Assembly: GCF_000422345.1 (NCBI RefSeq)
Contig: NZ_AULP01000005.1
Coordinates: forward strand, 1-64,000
Direction: 5' to 3'
Source: Neomelitea salexigens DSM 19753
GTDB lineage: Bacteria > Pseudomonadota > Gammaproteobacteria > Pseudomonadales > Spongiibacteraceae
DNA length: 64,000 nt
Made by a program: the position numbers and the translations under genes. Of this stretch, positions 7,699 through 17,866 are shown in pieces; the first letter of the stretch is position 1; every line of letters begins with the position of its first letter. Below the pieces are notes generated by a model. The model was not told the DNA's origin, did no database searches, and was given only the letters and a program-made list of their open reading frames with translations.

Positions 7699-9560
7699 TG
7701 CTGCTCTCCGCTCGCCACATCCGGCGAGTTCAATAAATACGCGTCCATCACCGCGCGCGCAACCGGCCCGGCCACACCGCCGCCACTCTCGCCGTTTTCA
7801 ATAATCACGGCGACGGCAATTTCCGGGTCTTCCGACGGCGCGTAGGCCACAAACAGGGCGTGGTCACGCTTGCGCTTTTCCAGGGATTCCGAGTCGTACT
7901 CTTCCCCGGCGGCAATACTAATCACCTGAGCGGTACCGGTTTTACCCGCCATGCGATATTGCAGACCTTTGCGCAGCGAGCGACCGGTGCCGCGCACGTC
8001 GTAAATCACTTCTTCCATGGAATGCTGGATCGCATCCCACTGACTTTCCGGGACATCTTCCATTTTGCCCAGTAGCGGCGCCTCAACCGGTTCGCCACCG
8101 ACGGCGGCTAACAGGCGCGGCGCACGCAGCTCGCCTCGCGACGCCAGCACCGAGGTGGCCACGGCGATTTGCAGCGGCGTTGCCAACATAAAGCCCTGCC
8201 CAATGCCCACGTTGATGGTTTCGCCGGGATACCAGTGGCTGCCGCGGGTGTCGCGCTTCCACTGCCGCGACGGCAGCAGCCCGCCGCGCTCGTTGGTGTT
8301 ATCGATGCCAGTGACATCCCCTAATCCAAAGCGCGTACCAAAGTCGTGCAGGCGATCGATACCCAGCTTGTAGGCCAACTCATAGAAGTACACATCGCAG
8401 CTTTCGGCAATGGCCTGATCCATATTCACCGAGGCGCCGTGACCGCCGCGCTTCCAGTCGCGGTAGCGCCGGGTGTCGTTGGGCAAACTGAAGAACCCGG
8501 GGTCAGCGTAGCGCGTGGCCGGCGTTACCACGCCGTAATACATGCCAGCCAGTGCCCACAGCGGTTTTACGGTAGAGGCCGGCGGGTACTGGCCCTGTAA
8601 GGCACGGTTGTACAGCGGCAGGTCGTTGTCGTTTTGCAGGGCGCGGTAGTCTTTGCCACTAATGCCGCCAACAAATAAGTTGGCGTCGTAGCTCGGTGTG
8701 CTGAGCATGGCGATCACGCCCCCGGTTTTGGGGTCGATGGCCACCACGGCGCCGCGTCGTCCGGCCATAGCGTCGTAGGCAACTTTCTGCACTTGCGCAT
8801 CAATATGCAGTTGAATGTCGCCGCCGGGCAGCGGGTCGTGGCGCTCTAACACGCGCAGAATTCGGCCGTGGGCATTGCTCTCGACATTTTGGTAGCCGAC
8901 GGTGCCGTGCAGCAGGTCTTCGTAGTATTTTTCCAGACCAATTTTGCCGATGTGGTGGGTGCCGCTGTAGTTAACGGGGTCGATGGTATCTTGCTCGCGC
9001 TCACTGATTCGGCCAACGTAGCCCAGCACATGGGCAAATAACTCACCCTGAGGGTAGTGGCGCACCAGCTGGGCGTCGACATCGACACCGGGAATGCGGT
9101 GACGGTTGACGGCGATAATGGCGATCTCTTTTTCACTGAGGCGGAACTTAAGCGGTACCTCCTCATAGGGCCGACGCCGACGCAGACGCTTTTTAAATTG
9201 CTCGATATCGTCGTCGCTGAGCTCGATAAGCTCGCCAATGATGGCCAGCGTTTCATCCAGCTGGTCAACGCGCTCGCGAATCACCGTGAGTGTATAGCTG
9301 GGGATATTCTCCGCGAGCAGGATGCCATTGCGGTCAAAGATCAGGCCGCGCTTGGGCGCTATCGGCATCAGCTGAATGCGATTGCGGTCAGACTGTGTTT
9401 TGTAAATGTCGTAGTCGAGGATTTGCAGCTGGGTGTAGCGCGACACCAACACCCCGGTCATCACCATCAATAACACAATGCACACAAACATTCGGCGCCG
9501 GTAAACATAGCGCTCGCGGTAGGTGTTTTTTAGGGTCTGGCGTCGGGGTATGGTGGCCAT
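7695..9560 (-). CDS. mrdA: Penicillin-binding protein 2 (rod-shape transpeptidase)
   Basis: Class B PBP that cross-links lateral wall peptidoglycan with RodA. One N-terminal membrane segment (~25-42), a pedestal/dimerisation domain (~60-240), then the transpeptidase domain with S329-x-x-K332 (STVK), SxN variant S387-C-D389 and K540-T-G542. The SCD in place of SxN is usual for PBP2. 621 residues is normal. The upstream neighbour rlmH ends 4 bases before the start, giving the conserved order nadD-rsfS-rlmH-mrdA-rodA. Confidence 0.97.
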   Translation of the reverse strand: MATIPRRQTLKNTYRERYVYRRRMFVCIVLLMVMTGVLVSRYTQLQILDYDIYKTQSDRNRIQLMPIAPKRGLIFDRNGILLAENIPSYTLTVIRERVDQLDETLAIIGELIELSDDDIEQFKKRLRRRRPYEEVPLKFRLSEKEIAIIAVNRHRIPGVDVDAQLVRHYPQGELFAHVLGYVGRISEREQDTIDPVNYSGTHHIGKIGLEKYYEDLLHGTVGYQNVESNAHGRILRVLERHDPLPGGDIQLHIDAQVQKVAYDAMAGRRGAVVAIDPKTGGVIAMLSTPSYDANLFVGGISGKDYRALQNDNDLPLYNRALQGQYPPASTVKPLWALAGMYYGVVTPATRYADPGFFSLPNDTRRYRDWKRGGHGASVNMDQAIAESCDVYFYELAYKLGIDRLHDFGTRFGLGDVTGIDNTNERGGLLPSRQWKRDTRGSHWYPGETINVGIGQGFMLATPLQIAVATSVLASRGELRAPRLLAAVGGEPVEAPLLGKMEDVPESQWDAIQHSMEEVIYDVRGTGRSLRKGLQYRMAGKTGTAQVISIAAGEEYDSESLEKRKRDHALFVAYAPSEDPEIAVAVIIENGESGGGVAGPVARAVMDAYLLNSPDVASGEQQ

Positions 9561-9563
9561 GAC

Positions 9564-10031
9564 TCAACGGTGATAGGGGTGATTAGCTAGGATAGTCCAG
9601 GCGCGATAGAGCTGCTCGGCAAACATAACCCGCACCAGTGGGTGCGGCAAGGTCATCGCAGACATCGACCATTTTTCACTGGACGCCGCCAGACAGGGCG
9701 CAGCCAAACCGTCGGGGCCGCCGACCAGTATGCTGACGTTATCGCCCTCCATGCGCCACGCCGCCAAGGATTTTGACAGCGACTCAGTACTGACCGAGCG
9801 GCCTTCCACATCCAGCGCGATGACCTTGTCACCGCGGGGAATCGCCGCGAGCATCGCCTCGCCTTCCTGGGCGATGGCGCGGCGAATATCGGTGTTTTTG
9901 CCACGCTTGGCCAGCGGCAACTCGCGAATGTCCAACTGGATTTCCTGGGGCAGGCGCTTGCGGTATTCCGCCACACCGGCCTCAACCCAATCGGGCATTT
10001 TGCCGCCGATACAGAGCAGGCTAACTCTCAT
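9564..10031 (-). CDS. rlmH: 23S rRNA (pseudouridine1915-N3)-methyltransferase RlmH
   Basis: SPOUT-class methyltransferase that modifies pseudouridine 1915 in helix 69 of 23S rRNA. The start chosen is the ATG at 10031 ([20 protein letters not shown]), giving exactly the usual 155 residues; the frame is open further upstream but the extra 20 codons lie inside rsfS. Visible signatures are [14 protein letters not shown], the VGGPDGL SAM-binding loop and the C-terminal [18 protein letters not shown]...NHPYHR. It overlaps the rsfS end by 11 bases. Confidence 0.96.
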   Translation of the reverse strand: MRVSLLCIGGKMPDWVEAGVAEYRKRLPQEIQLDIRELPLAKRGKNTDIRRAIAQEGEAMLAAIPRGDKVIALDVEGRSVSTESLSKSLAAWRMEGDNVSILVGGPDGLAAPCLAASSEKWSMSAMTLPHPLVRVMFAEQLYRAWTILANHPYHR

Positions 10032-10383
10032 CGCCGTCGTCGCTTGATTCGCTATCTGCCGCCGGCACTTGCCAGAGCCGCTCAAGATCATAGAACAAGC
10101 GTGCTTCGGGCAGCATCACGTGTACAACCACGTCGCCAAAATCAACCAGCACCCATTCGGCGGTCTGCTGACCTTCCATGCCCATTGGGGTAAACCCTGC
10201 TTTCTTGGCTTCTACCCAGACATTGTCCGCCAGCGATTTAACGTGGCGATTCGAGGTGCCACTGCACACCACCATGTAGTCGGTTACGCCGCTGATTCCG
10301 CGTACGTCCAGCGTCGTAATATCGCGCCCTTTTACTTCTTCCAGTGCGTCGATCACCAGCGTTTTCAATTGCTCAACGGCCAT
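10021..10383 (-). CDS. rsfS: Ribosome silencing factor RsfS
   Basis: Binds ribosomal protein L14 and blocks subunit joining under starvation. 120 residues from the ATG at 10383, which overlaps the nadD stop as TAATG. Family features include the [22 protein letters not shown] segment, the [13 protein letters not shown] helix and the [20 protein letters not shown] core. The short acidic tail ([13 protein letters not shown]) is a species-level addition. It lies between nadD and rlmH as in most proteobacteria. Confidence 0.95.
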   Translation of the reverse strand: MAVEQLKTLVIDALEEVKGRDITTLDVRGISGVTDYMVVCSGTSNRHVKSLADNVWVEAKKAGFTPMGMEGQQTAEWVLVDFGDVVVHVMLPEARLFYDLERLWQVPAADSESSDDGDES

Positions 10384-11057
10384 TAACTTTGTGTTCCTGT
10401 TTGCATGTTCTGATAAAGCCCCCAATGGGCGATACGCTCTGCCACAGCATCGGGCAGCAGATAGCGAATAGAGCGCCCGGCAGCAACGCGGGCGCGAATA
10501 TCGGTGGCGGAGATAGGTAATTGGATCAGGCGGCTGCTGAAAAAACCACCGGCAGCGCTCGCGCGCAATTGCTCAACGCTGGCGAGCCGGCGGGCGTCCA
10601 TGGCGGCAGCAACTTCGCCATCGGCCTGCAGTGGATGGTCGGCGCGCTCGATCACCCAGACATTGGCGTAATCGAGCAGAGACTGCCAACGGTGCCAGCG
10701 GTGCAGTTTGGCGTAGGCATCGCTACCCATCACCATCGTTAAACCAACGCCGTCACCCAGCTCAGTGCGCAGCTCGCGCAAGCTGTCAACGGTGTAGGAC
10801 GCGCCATCGCGATTGAGCTCGCGGTCGTCGACAACAAAGCCCGGTTCATTGGCGGCGGCCAATTGCACCATTTCCAATCGCTGCCGGGCCGTGCCGCCGG
10901 GGCGGCCGCGCAGCGGCGGTTGGTGGCTGGGCATCAGCCTGAGTTCGTCGGCCTGTAGCAGCTCGCGCAGCTCAATAGCCGAGCGCAAGTGGCCGTGGTG
11001 AATGGGGTCAAAAGTGCCACCAAATACCAAACAATGCTTGCGCACAGGTGTCGTCAA
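10383..11057 (-). CDS. nadD: Nicotinate-nucleotide adenylyltransferase NadD
   Basis: Adenylates nicotinate mononucleotide in NAD synthesis. The nucleotidyltransferase signature [11 protein letters not shown] starts at residue 13, and the second family motif is the [20 protein letters not shown] segment (ISST-x-IR type). The start is uncertain: TTG at 11057 or GTG at 11045; neither has a strong ribosome site. It begins 6 bases after the proA stop and overlaps rsfS by one base, so the proA-nadD-rsfS-rlmH set is likely one transcript. Confidence 0.95.
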   Translation of the reverse strand: MTTPVRKHCLVFGGTFDPIHHGHLRSAIELRELLQADELRLMPSHQPPLRGRPGGTARQRLEMVQLAAANEPGFVVDDRELNRDGASYTVDSLRELRTELGDGVGLTMVMGSDAYAKLHRWHRWQSLLDYANVWVIERADHPLQADGEVAAAMDARRLASVEQLRASAAGGFFSSRLIQLPISATDIRARVAAGRSIRYLLPDAVAERIAHWGLYQNMQTGTQS

Positions 11058-11063
11058 GGGTGT

Positions 11064-12320
11064 TTAGCTCCGCACATGGCCATCGCCAAACACCACCCAT
11101 TTTTGCGATGTCAGCCCTTCCAAACCGACCGGGCCACGGGCGTGAATTTTGTCGGTGGAGATACCGATCTCCGCACCCAGGCCGTATTCGAAGCCGTCGG
11201 CAAAACGCGTGGAGGCATTGATCATCACTGAGCTGGAATCGACTTCGCGCAGGAAGCGACGCGCCAGGGTGTAGTTTTCAGTAACAATGGATTCGGTGTG
11301 GCCCGAGCTGTACTGGGCGATATGGTCCATCGCCTCATCGATACCGGCCACCACCTTCACCGACAAGATCGGCGCCAGATATTCTGTCGCCCAGTCTTCT
11401 TCGCTGGCCTCAACGGCGCCCATCAATACCTGGCGGGTGCGTGGGCAGCCGCGCAGTTCAACACCGGCGGCTTGCAGATCTTCGGCGATGCCGGGCAGTA
11501 ATTCTTCGGCGCGGCTCTCGGCAACCAGTAGTGTTTCCATGGTATTGCAGGTGCCAAACCGCTGGGCTTTGGCATTCAGGGCAATAGCGCGCGCTTTGTC
11601 GGCATCGGCAGCGTCGTCGATATAAACATGACAGATGCCATCGAGGTGCTTGATCACGGTTACCTGAGCATCGCGCGAAATGCGCTCGATCAAGCCCTTG
11701 CCGCCACGGGGCACGATCACGTCCACGTATTCGGGCATGGTAATCAGCTCGCCAACGGCGGCGCGGTCGGTGGTTTCCAGCACTTGCACCGCCGTTTCAG
11801 GTAGCCCGGCGACCGCCAAGCCCTGACGAATACACGCCGCCAGCGCCTGATTGGAATGAATAGCTTCGGAGCCGCCGCGCAGAATCGCCGCATTGCCCGA
11901 CTTCAAGCACAGGCTTGCTGCCTCGGCGGTAACATTGGGGCGCGACTCATAAATAATGCCGACCACACCGAGGGGCACACGCATTTTACCCACTTGGATA
12001 CCACTGGGGCGGTAGTTCATGTCGCTGATGGCACCAACGGGGTCGGGCAGCGCCGCCACCTGTTGAAGGCCTTCGATCACGCCGTCGATACGCGCCGGCG
12101 TGAGTGCTAAACGGTCCAATAATGCGGCATCCAGGCCCGCCGCTTCACCGGCCTGTAAATCTTTTTTGTTAGCGTCAGCAATGGTTTGCCGGGCAGCATC
12201 TACCGCCTCGGCAATGGCCAGCAACGCGCGGTTTTTTGCCCCGCTATCGGCCGCGGCCAACACCCGCGAAGCCGCGCGCGCTTGCTGTCCGAGTTGCTGC
12301 ATATACTGTTTGACTTCCAT
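11064..12320 (-). CDS. proA: Gamma-glutamyl phosphate reductase ProA
   Basis: NADPH-dependent reduction of gamma-glutamyl phosphate to glutamate semialdehyde, the second step of proline synthesis. The start is the ATG at 12320 ([13 protein letters not shown]), giving 418 residues, the family norm; an open extension upstream adds 30 unlikely codons. Motifs: [17 protein letters not shown], the nucleotide loop ILRGGSEA, the catalytic cysteine in [14 protein letters not shown] and the C-terminal [25 protein letters not shown] region. Glutamate 5-kinase (proB) is not in the window. Confidence 0.96.
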   Translation of the reverse strand: MEVKQYMQQLGQQARAASRVLAAADSGAKNRALLAIAEAVDAARQTIADANKKDLQAGEAAGLDAALLDRLALTPARIDGVIEGLQQVAALPDPVGAISDMNYRPSGIQVGKMRVPLGVVGIIYESRPNVTAEAASLCLKSGNAAILRGGSEAIHSNQALAACIRQGLAVAGLPETAVQVLETTDRAAVGELITMPEYVDVIVPRGGKGLIERISRDAQVTVIKHLDGICHVYIDDAADADKARAIALNAKAQRFGTCNTMETLLVAESRAEELLPGIAEDLQAAGVELRGCPRTRQVLMGAVEASEEDWATEYLAPILSVKVVAGIDEAMDHIAQYSSGHTESIVTENYTLARRFLREVDSSSVMINASTRFADGFEYGLGAEIGISTDKIHARGPVGLEGLTSQKWVVFGDGHVRS

Positions 12321-12434
12321 CGACGCGAATCCCCTTGAATACTGCGCGAACTGCCCGCCCGTGCTGGGGCGGAAAAAACGCACAGTATACCGGAATGCGG
12401 CGGCACTCACTATCGGTGGCGATGCAGAGGCTGG

Positions 12435-13037
12435 CTATTGTGAAAGGCTCTCGAGCAGGTCGTGCAGGGCGTCTAGTCGATGCAGCGGTTCGTCTATCTC
12501 CAGCAGCGGATATACATCCTCTGGACTGAGCGGCAGCAACTGGGCAAGGCGGTTGACGAGCTCACCGGTGCCGCTCACCTCGGCACTAAAACCCATGCGT
12601 TGCACATGGGGGTGCTCCAACAACTGCGCCAACAAGGCTGACAACTCTTCAGCCTCTTCAGGCAGAGGGATGTCCGCCTGCTCGCTGAGCCACTCAACGC
12701 GGCCGCGATTCAGCCCGGCGTCGTCGCGATAGCTGTGCAGCAGGCGAAAACGCGGGCCGCCCTCAACCACCACCGACAACAAACCGTCTTCGGTTTGATC
12801 CCAGTCCACTACCCGGGCCTGGCAGCCCACGGCGGCGATACGCGGCTCATCGCCCTTACCGTCCACCTCACTACCGGCGTGCAGATGAACAATGCCGAAA
12901 TGGCCGTCGTCGCGCAGGGTATTGCGCAGCAAATCCAGATAGCGGCGCTCGAAGATACGCAGCGCCATGCGGCCACCGGGAAATAACACACCGCCTAGCG
13001 GAAACAGTGGGTAGTGATCTTGTTGCTCAGCGTGCAT
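12435..13037 (-). CDS. LON-domain (peptidase S16 N-terminal) protein
   Basis: A 200-residue stand-alone LON substrate-binding domain without the AAA+ and protease domains. Seen: the LFPLGGVLFPGGRMALRIFE opening, typical of these proteins, the central GCQARVVDWDQTEDGLLSVVVEG strand region and a helical C-terminal half. Stand-alone LON-domain proteins are common in gammaproteobacteria; their role is not established. It starts inside the last codons of the RND exporter (11-base overlap), so the two genes are co-translated. Confidence 0.85.
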   Translation of the reverse strand: MHAEQQDHYPLFPLGGVLFPGGRMALRIFERRYLDLLRNTLRDDGHFGIVHLHAGSEVDGKGDEPRIAAVGCQARVVDWDQTEDGLLSVVVEGGPRFRLLHSYRDDAGLNRGRVEWLSEQADIPLPEEAEELSALLAQLLEHPHVQRMGFSAEVSGTGELVNRLAQLLPLSPEDVYPLLEIDEPLHRLDALHDLLESLSQ

Positions 13038-15684
13038 TGCCTTCCGGCCCCAGTGGCTGAATCATCAGTATCAATTTCGGCAACAGCAACATCGCGCCCA
13101 TTAGCGCAGCGATCATCGCCAGGCCCGTCAGCAAACCGAAGTAGATGCTCGGGGTAAAATTCGACAGCGCCAAAATGGAGAAGCCAAAGACGATAATCAC
13201 TGAGGTGTAGTACATCGCCTTGCCGATACTGCCGTGGCAGCGATACATGGTTTGCAGATAGTTGCGGTCGCGGGGAAATTCATCCCGGAAGCGGTGCACA
13301 TAGTGAATGGTGTCATCGACCCCAATACCCACTGTGATCGCGGCAATGGTGATGGTCATCATATCCAGCGGAATACCCACCAAGCCCATGCCCCCCAGCA
13401 CCGCACCGGCGGCCAGCAGGTTCGGCGTCAGCGCGATCATCGCCAGACTAAAGGAGCGGAACAGCACCATAAACATTGCCAGGATGGCGACGAATACCGC
13501 CGCCAAGGTCAAAATTTGCGAGGTAAACAAGCTCTGCAGCATATTGTTGTAGAGCACCAGCAAGCCCGTCAGGCGCACCTGCTCTTCCTCAAAACCCAGC
13601 TCTTCGATCAGGTGCCTGCGCACCTCCTTAAGAAAGGCATCGCGCTCTAGGCTGCGGCTGGTTTCCTTCACCCGCAGGCTAATCCGCGCCTGATCCACCT
13701 CGGCAGACAAGTAGGGGTCGAGCAGAATACTGCTGATTGACGTCGGCAGTGAGCGCTGGGCGAGCGCCAATTGCAGGTCGTCGACATTCCCCATAATCAT
13801 CTGCATCAGCTCGTAGAAGGTGGCCAGGGACAGCACTTTGCCGGTCTCGGGCAAGCTGTCCAGATAGTTGTGCACCTCTTGAATACGGCGCATGCCCGCC
13901 ACCGTAAACCACTCGCTCTGGGGACTGGCAGCGCCGGTGCCAAAATCATCGCCGGCACTGAAATCGTCAAAGCCCGCATCAAAGTCGCCAGCGAAATCAT
14001 CGGCAAAGTCGTCGCCCTGCTCAGCGGCAAAGCTGTCGTCAGCCTCGTCGAATTCGGCGTCGCCAAACAGGGCATCGAATTCTTCACCCGCTTGCTCGGC
14101 GGCTTCACTGTCGACAGGCGCATCATTAGCGACAGGCGCACCATCGGCAACCGGCGGCGCAGATGACTCACTCGGGCGATTGAGAATAATATCCAGCCCG
14201 ATAGTGCCGCCCAGCTCGGCATCGATGGTTTCCATGCCCTGATAAATTTCGGTGTCTTCGTGGAAGTAGTCGATGAAGCGGTTTTCCACTTTAAGCTGTG
14301 AAATACCCCAGGCACTTACCGCCAGCAAGACTATCGACACCACAACAATGGTGCCGCCGAAACGCTCGGTAGCAACGGCAAAGTAGCGGGTAAAGGCACC
14401 CTCGTCACCGGCACCGTTTTTCTCTTCACGGGCGGGCAGGAGCATCAGCACACAGGGCAGTATCAGGAAGCTGAGTATCAGCGCCGCCATCACCCCCATG
14501 GTCATCATCCAACCGAAATCAATAACCGGACGAATGCCGCTGACCACCAGTGACGCAAAGGCCACCAGCGTGGTGAGGGCAGTGTAGATACAGGGCCGCG
14601 CCATTAGCCGAACGGTGTCACTCACCCGCTGCAGCTGGCTGCTTTGCGGCGACAGCGCCGAAATTTCCCGGTAGCGCACCACCAAGTGGATGGTAATGGC
14701 CAGGGTAATAATCAGCAGCAGCGCAACAAAGTTGGCGGAAATGACCGTGAGTCGCCAGTCCATAAAGGCCAGCAGGCCCAGCATGAAAGTGACCGTGGCC
14801 ACACAGTTCAGCAGCGGAATCAGCACCCAGCGCGGACTGCCAAAAATCACCACCAGCAATACCACGATGAATACTAAGATCCCGGTACCGAACACTTTCA
14901 GATCGCTTTTTACAAAGTCGATCATATCCACGGTGATCATTGGCACACCGCCGAGGAACAATTTGGCGCCGTCGCGGTAATTGTCGAGAATGCTTCGCGC
15001 CTGAGCCACCAACTCCTCCTGACGCTCGTGAATCTCGGTGACGTAATCGTCAAAGGCCTGCTCGGCCGCTTCAAGCGCAGCCTGCTCGTCCACGGTCAGG
15101 GTGCGCTGCGCCGCGTCGGCGCGCAGCACATCGCGGGCATCCAGCAGCTCATAGAATTTTTGGTCGCGCTCCAGGTTCACCTGCAGAGCGGTGGTCGTGC
15201 CATCGGGGCTGGTCAGCAGCGAACGATAAATAGGACTGTTGGCAAACTCCTCGCGCGCCATGTCGACATTGGCAGTGCCGTCACCCAGGGTCGGGATCTC
15301 ACCCGCGGTGACATCACCCAGGCTTACCGGCGGGCTCTGCAATAAGGGCACATCGAGAATGGAGTTAATGCTAGACACCCGCGGCAGCTTCGCCAGGTCA
15401 TCGCGCAACTTGGCGATGGTTTCCAGCTGCTCGGGCGCGAACAGGTCGCCCTCGGGTTGGTAGGTAACCAGCAGGAAGTCCTCGGTCTGGTAGCGCTTGC
15501 TGATTTCGCGGAAATACTCCAGCGAGGTATCCCCTTCTAGCACCAAGGCCTCGGAGGAGGCGTCGAGCTTCATCGCGGGTATATGACTACCTAGGAATCC
15601 GGTCACCGCCATCAATAGCAGCAACACCCAGGTAGCATTGCGGAGAATCAGTGTCTGGTATGCGTTGGCAAGCCGCCCAGTCAT
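13027..15684 (-). CDS. RND/MMPL-family exporter with acidic periplasmic insert
   Basis: 885-residue inner-membrane protein with two repeats, each of one N-terminal helix, a large periplasmic domain and a five-helix bundle, the MMPL/HpnN-like layout of hydrophobic-substrate exporters. The second sterol-sensing-like bundle shows ITIAAITVGIGVDDTIHYVHR, with the GVDDTIH motif linked to proton relay. The second periplasmic domain carries an insert (about residues 505-590) very rich in Asp, Glu, Phe and Ala and without cysteine. The substrate is unknown; lipids or hopanoid-like molecules are known for relatives. It is followed by the overlapping LON-domain gene. Confidence 0.88.
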   Translation of the reverse strand: MTGRLANAYQTLILRNATWVLLLLMAVTGFLGSHIPAMKLDASSEALVLEGDTSLEYFREISKRYQTEDFLLVTYQPEGDLFAPEQLETIAKLRDDLAKLPRVSSINSILDVPLLQSPPVSLGDVTAGEIPTLGDGTANVDMAREEFANSPIYRSLLTSPDGTTTALQVNLERDQKFYELLDARDVLRADAAQRTLTVDEQAALEAAEQAFDDYVTEIHERQEELVAQARSILDNYRDGAKLFLGGVPMITVDMIDFVKSDLKVFGTGILVFIVVLLVVIFGSPRWVLIPLLNCVATVTFMLGLLAFMDWRLTVISANFVALLLIITLAITIHLVVRYREISALSPQSSQLQRVSDTVRLMARPCIYTALTTLVAFASLVVSGIRPVIDFGWMMTMGVMAALILSFLILPCVLMLLPAREEKNGAGDEGAFTRYFAVATERFGGTIVVVSIVLLAVSAWGISQLKVENRFIDYFHEDTEIYQGMETIDAELGGTIGLDIILNRPSESSAPPVADGAPVANDAPVDSEAAEQAGEEFDALFGDAEFDEADDSFAAEQGDDFADDFAGDFDAGFDDFSAGDDFGTGAASPQSEWFTVAGMRRIQEVHNYLDSLPETGKVLSLATFYELMQMIMGNVDDLQLALAQRSLPTSISSILLDPYLSAEVDQARISLRVKETSRSLERDAFLKEVRRHLIEELGFEEEQVRLTGLLVLYNNMLQSLFTSQILTLAAVFVAILAMFMVLFRSFSLAMIALTPNLLAAGAVLGGMGLVGIPLDMMTITIAAITVGIGVDDTIHYVHRFRDEFPRDRNYLQTMYRCHGSIGKAMYYTSVIIVFGFSILALSNFTPSIYFGLLTGLAMIAALMGAMLLLPKLILMIQPLGPEGNAR

Positions 15685-15742
15685 GGTGTTTCCTTATTGT
15701 CATTCGGGCGCAGAGTCTCTGCGTCCGGGCCAGTAACGGCCG

Positions 15743-16342
15743 TTATTCACCCCAGCGCGGCAGCAGCGTTTGCGCTACGTTGAGGTGGTCCAATATTCTC
15801 GCGACGACAAAATCGACGATTTCATCCACGCTTGTCGGGCGCCGATAAAAGCCTGGCGACGCCGGCATAATGGTCGCGCCCATTTGGCTGAGGCTGAGCA
15901 TATGCTGCAGATGAATGCTCGACAAGGGCATCTCTCGCGTCACCAGAATTAACTGACGCCGCTCTTTGAGCACAACATCGGCGGCGCGTTCAATTAAATT
16001 ATTGCTGGCGCCACAGGCAATGGCTGACAAGGTACCGGTACTTGCCGGGCAGACCACCATACGGGTTGGCGCGCCGCTGCCCGAGGCCACGGCGGCCATC
16101 CAGTCTTCCGGCCCGTGCACCTGCAACTGATCGGGCGGGCAACCAAAGCGCTCCACCAGATGCTTATGCAGGGCCTGGGGTTTGGCTGGCAGGGGCTCGT
16201 CGGTTTCTGTTGCCACGACTAACAGCGCCGCCTTGGAGATCATAAAGTGAACCGGGCAGCCTGCGGCCAGCAGACATTCGAGCAGGCGCAAGCCGTATTG
16301 CGCACCCGATGCGCCGGTCATTGCCAAGGTTACCGCTTTCAT
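15743..16342 (-). CDS. ubiX: Flavin prenyltransferase UbiX
   Basis: Makes prenylated FMN, the cofactor of UbiD-type decarboxylases used in ubiquinone synthesis. The flavin-binding GASG is at residues 10-13 ([15 protein letters not shown]), and the family blocks [28 protein letters not shown] and [34 protein letters not shown] follow. 199 residues is normal. It starts 2 bases after the mpl stop, the usual gammaproteobacterial mpl-ubiX pair. UbiD is not in the window. Confidence 0.96.
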   Translation of the reverse strand: MKAVTLAMTGASGAQYGLRLLECLLAAGCPVHFMISKAALLVVATETDEPLPAKPQALHKHLVERFGCPPDQLQVHGPEDWMAAVASGSGAPTRMVVCPASTGTLSAIACGASNNLIERAADVVLKERRQLILVTREMPLSSIHLQHMLSLSQMGATIMPASPGFYRRPTSVDEIVDFVVARILDHLNVAQTLLPRWGE

Positions 16343-16344
16343 AA

Positions 16345-17715
16345 TTAGGCCCTGTTATTAAGCGCCGTCATCAGGCGCTGATGAATACCGCTGAAGCCAC
16401 CATTACTCATAATGACCACGTGGTCACCGCTGCGCAGCATGGCGACAAGCTGCTGGAGACAGGCGTCGAGGTCGCGACTTAACTCGGCGGGTACGGGGCT
16501 GTTGGCGATCACGCCGTCAAGCGACCAATCCAGTCCGGGTGGCTGATACCAAATAACGCGATCTGCCGAGGCCGTCGAGGCTGCCAGGCGGTCTTTGTAG
16601 ATGCCCATACGCATGGTATTCGAGCGCGGTTCTATCAGGGCAATAATTCGCCCGTTTTTCTGCACGCGACCGCGCAGGCCTTGCAAGGTGGTTTCAATAG
16701 CGGTGGGGTGGTGGGCAAAGTCATCGTAGACCGATACGCCGTCTACGCAGCCGAGCAGCTCCATTCTGCGCTTCACGCCCTGGAACTTGCTGAGCGCATC
16801 AATACTGTCAGTCGGCAGGACACCGACATGCCGCGCCGCCGCGATAGCAGCTAAAGCGTTGGCGACATTGTGCTCGCCGGTGTGCTGCCAGCACACCTGC
16901 CCCTGATCCTGCCCTTGATGCAGCACGCGAAACTGTGAGTAATCCTCGCTGCATTCACCGCGCTGCCACTCAGCAGTATCGCCGCTGACGCTCAGTTGTT
17001 CGCGCTCACTCCAGCAGCCCATTGCCAGGGTTTCGTCAATTGCGGGCACGCTCGCCGGGCTGATAATGCGGCCGCTGCCGGGCACCGTGCGCACCACGTG
17101 GTGAAACTGACGCTGAATGGCGTGCAGGTCATCAAAAATATCGGCGTGATCGAATTCCAGGTTGTTGATGACCAAGGTGCGCGGACGGTAGTGAACGAAC
17201 TTGGAGCGCTTATCAAAGAAAGCGCTGTCGTACTCGTCGGCTTCAATCACAAAGAAGTCCGACTTGCCGATGCGCGCAGACAGGCCGAAGTCGGCGGGCA
17301 CACCACCGATCAAAAAGCCCGGCTCATAGCCACAGCTATCTAATATCCACGCCAGCATACTGCTGGTGGTGGTCTTGCCGTGTGTGCCGGAACAAGCCAG
17401 CACCCAGCGCCCCTGCAATACATGTTCGCTCAGCCACTGCGGCCCCGAGGTATAGGAAAGACCTCTTTCTAAAACATATTCTACGGCCGGGTTGCCCCGG
17501 GACATGGCATTGCCCACCACCACAAGATCCGGCGCGGGGTCGAGGTGCGCCGGGTCGTAGCCTTCCATCAATTCTATGCCCTGAGCTTCAAGCTGGGTGC
17601 TCATGGGCGGATACACATTGGCATCAGAGCCGGTAACGCGGTGCCCCTGCTCGCGCGCAAGAATCGCCAACCCGCCCATAAACGTTCCGCAGATACCAAG
17701 GATATGAATATGCAT
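16345..17715 (-). CDS. mpl: Murein tripeptide ligase Mpl
   Basis: UDP-N-acetylmuramate:L-alanyl-gamma-D-glutamyl-meso-diaminopimelate ligase, which recycles the murein tripeptide back into precursor synthesis. It is a Mur ligase: the N-terminal Rossmann motif [14 protein letters not shown], the ATP loop [14 protein letters not shown] near residue 110, the central [21 protein letters not shown] region and the C-terminal domain with [14 protein letters not shown]. 456 residues is typical. It forms an operon with ubiX. Confidence 0.96.
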   Translation of the reverse strand: MHIHILGICGTFMGGLAILAREQGHRVTGSDANVYPPMSTQLEAQGIELMEGYDPAHLDPAPDLVVVGNAMSRGNPAVEYVLERGLSYTSGPQWLSEHVLQGRWVLACSGTHGKTTTSSMLAWILDSCGYEPGFLIGGVPADFGLSARIGKSDFFVIEADEYDSAFFDKRSKFVHYRPRTLVINNLEFDHADIFDDLHAIQRQFHHVVRTVPGSGRIISPASVPAIDETLAMGCWSEREQLSVSGDTAEWQRGECSEDYSQFRVLHQGQDQGQVCWQHTGEHNVANALAAIAAARHVGVLPTDSIDALSKFQGVKRRMELLGCVDGVSVYDDFAHHPTAIETTLQGLRGRVQKNGRIIALIEPRSNTMRMGIYKDRLAASTASADRVIWYQPPGLDWSLDGVIANSPVPAELSRDLDACLQQLVAMLRSGDHVVIMSNGGFSGIHQRLMTALNNRA

Positions 17716-17814
17716 TGCTTGTGCTTCGACCGTCGAATTTAGCTGGGCATGGTATCACTGGACCCGAGCAAGCTCTACGGCTGACTAGCGCCCGGACTGC
17801 AGGCCATCAGGCAT

Positions 17815-17840
17815 AAAAAAACCGGCCACGGGCCGGTTTC
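17815..17840 (-). terminator. Rho-independent terminator of the porin gene
   Basis: A perfect stem AAACCGGCC / GGCCGGTTT (17819-17827 with 17831-17839) closes on a 3-base loop. On the minus strand it is followed by a run of T (complement of the A-run at 17815-17821). It lies 27 bases beyond the porin stop. Confidence 0.85.
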
Positions 17841-17866
17841 TAATTCGCATTGCCTACACAGAGAGC

